Assembly: GCF_025263565.1 (NCBI RefSeq)
Contig: NZ_CP079865.1
Span: 3,224,001-3,288,000 of the forward strand
Length of the DNA stretch: 64,000 bases
Direction of reading: 5' to 3'
Source: Mycobacterium sp. SMC-8
Lineage (GTDB): Bacteria; Actinomycetota; Actinomycetes; Mycobacteriales; Mycobacteriaceae
Notes under the pieces: generated by a model
The model's database searches: none
The model's input: the letters and a program-made list of their open reading frames with translations, nothing else
What the model was told of the DNA's origin: nothing
In this document: positions 63,595 to 64,000 of the stretch, piece by piece
Layout of the letters: each line of letters starts with the position of its first letter
How positions within the stretch are numbered: position 1 is the stretch's first letter
Made by a program: the position numbers and the translations under genes

Positions 63595-64000
63595 TTAAGC
63601 CTTGCGCGCGGTGGTGCGGGGCCGCGATGCCGGCTTGCGCTCTTTCGGTACCTGTCTGTGCGGCTCGACCTCGTCGAGATAGCCCTCGAAAGCGTCGGTG
63701 ACCTCCGCATGCGCGGACCGGACTCCGATTCCCTTCTCCAAGTTCAGAAACTTTGGCAAGCCCGACATGAGCAGCTGCAGTGCGGGGAGGGACAGATCCC
63801 AGATCGGACGTGCATCTTCACCGTATTTGGCGACGAGCGCGTCGAGTTGAATCTTGCGTACCCCTTCGGTCACTGCGGCGATCTCGTTCCGAATGGACTT
63901 GCGGTGGTTGCCCAAGGCCATGAACTCGGTGATGAACGCTCCGGTGGCCTCTTCCCACGACGACTCCCACACGGCGCGCAGCGGATCATCGGGACGCTTC
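63595..64000 (-). CDS. TetR-family regulator, C-terminal part only
   Basis: The frame is open to the right edge, so the helix-turn-helix part is outside the window. The visible 134 residues are the ligand-binding half of a TetR protein: DDPLRAVWESSWEEATGAFI, FMALGNHRKSIRNEIAAVTE, GVRKIQLDALVAKYG and LMSGLPKFLNLEKGIG. A basic Arg/Pro-rich tail ends it (PKERKPASRPRTTARKA). It is the only regulator seen in the accessory region, convergent with the NtaA-like gene. It is the natural candidate to bind the nine 16-bp palindromes. The TetR call comes from pattern recognition of one domain. Confidence 0.7.
   Translation of the reverse strand, partial: KRPDDPLRAVWESSWEEATGAFITEFMALGNHRKSIRNEIAAVTEGVRKIQLDALVAKYGEDARPIWDLSLPALQLLMSGLPKFLNLEKGIGVRSAHAEVTDAFEGYLDEVEPHRQVPKERKPASRPRTTARKA

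Noticed and set aside
37473..64000. Right-hand attachment site (copy of the tRNA 3' end)
   Set aside because: No second copy of GGTTCGAATCCTGTCCCC was seen by eye. The island's far end is presumably outside the window.

Overview
The window is high-GC chromosomal DNA from a mycobacterium, probably a fast-growing Mycolicibacterium. From the left edge to about 31.4 kb the gene order and the proteins match, as I know that region, the Mycobacterium tuberculosis block Rv3213c to Rv3193c. It runs from a ParA-type ATPase through rhlE, moeZ, adnA-adnB, a potassium channel, nudC, mrx1, uvrD2 and whiB7 to a UPF0182 membrane protein. The family names come from recognising motifs by eye; no database search was run.

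Layout. (1) 0-31.4 kb, conserved core: chromosome partition ATPase, RNA helicase, MoeZ sulfur-carrier activation, the AdnAB end-resection motor-nuclease, UvrD2 helicase, mycoredoxin, and the antibiotic-resistance regulator WhiB7 with a long leader holding a small upstream ORF and a terminator hairpin. (2) 31.4-37.3 kb, less conserved flank: a large SARP/BTAD-type ATPase regulator, a two-domain ABM-like protein and an FAD-linked oxidase. (3) 37.4 kb, the initiator tRNA gene followed by a strong hairpin terminator. (4) 37.5 kb to the right edge, an accessory region. It opens with the broken C-terminus of a MobF-type relaxase/helicase, which points to an old integrative element at the tRNA. It then carries acyltransferases, envelope-type proteins (an IniB-like protein and a PGRS-like protein without a PE domain, fused to two CMD domains) and a large oxidative catabolic gene set: six short-chain dehydrogenases, two P450s, a ferredoxin, a GMC oxidoreductase, two flavin/F420 luciferase-like oxidoreductases, an acyl-CoA dehydrogenase, an amidohydrolase and an alpha/beta hydrolase.

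The most striking signal is a 16-bp palindrome, consensus CTRTACRnnYGTAYAG, found nine times between 40.6 and 62.2 kb. Almost every accessory transcription unit has a copy shortly upstream of its start codon. None was seen in the core half. A TetR-like gene, visible only as its C-terminal part, runs off the right edge and is the natural candidate regulator. I read this as a single-regulator regulon joining uptake or oxidation of an unknown hydrophobic substrate to lipid storage and envelope change. One dehydrogenase carries the signature of mycofactocin-coupled SDRs. Two genes in the cluster are decayed: a sulfotransferase and a short remnant of a DUF7064/7065-like gene. The region is therefore old enough to erode, or the assembly has local errors.
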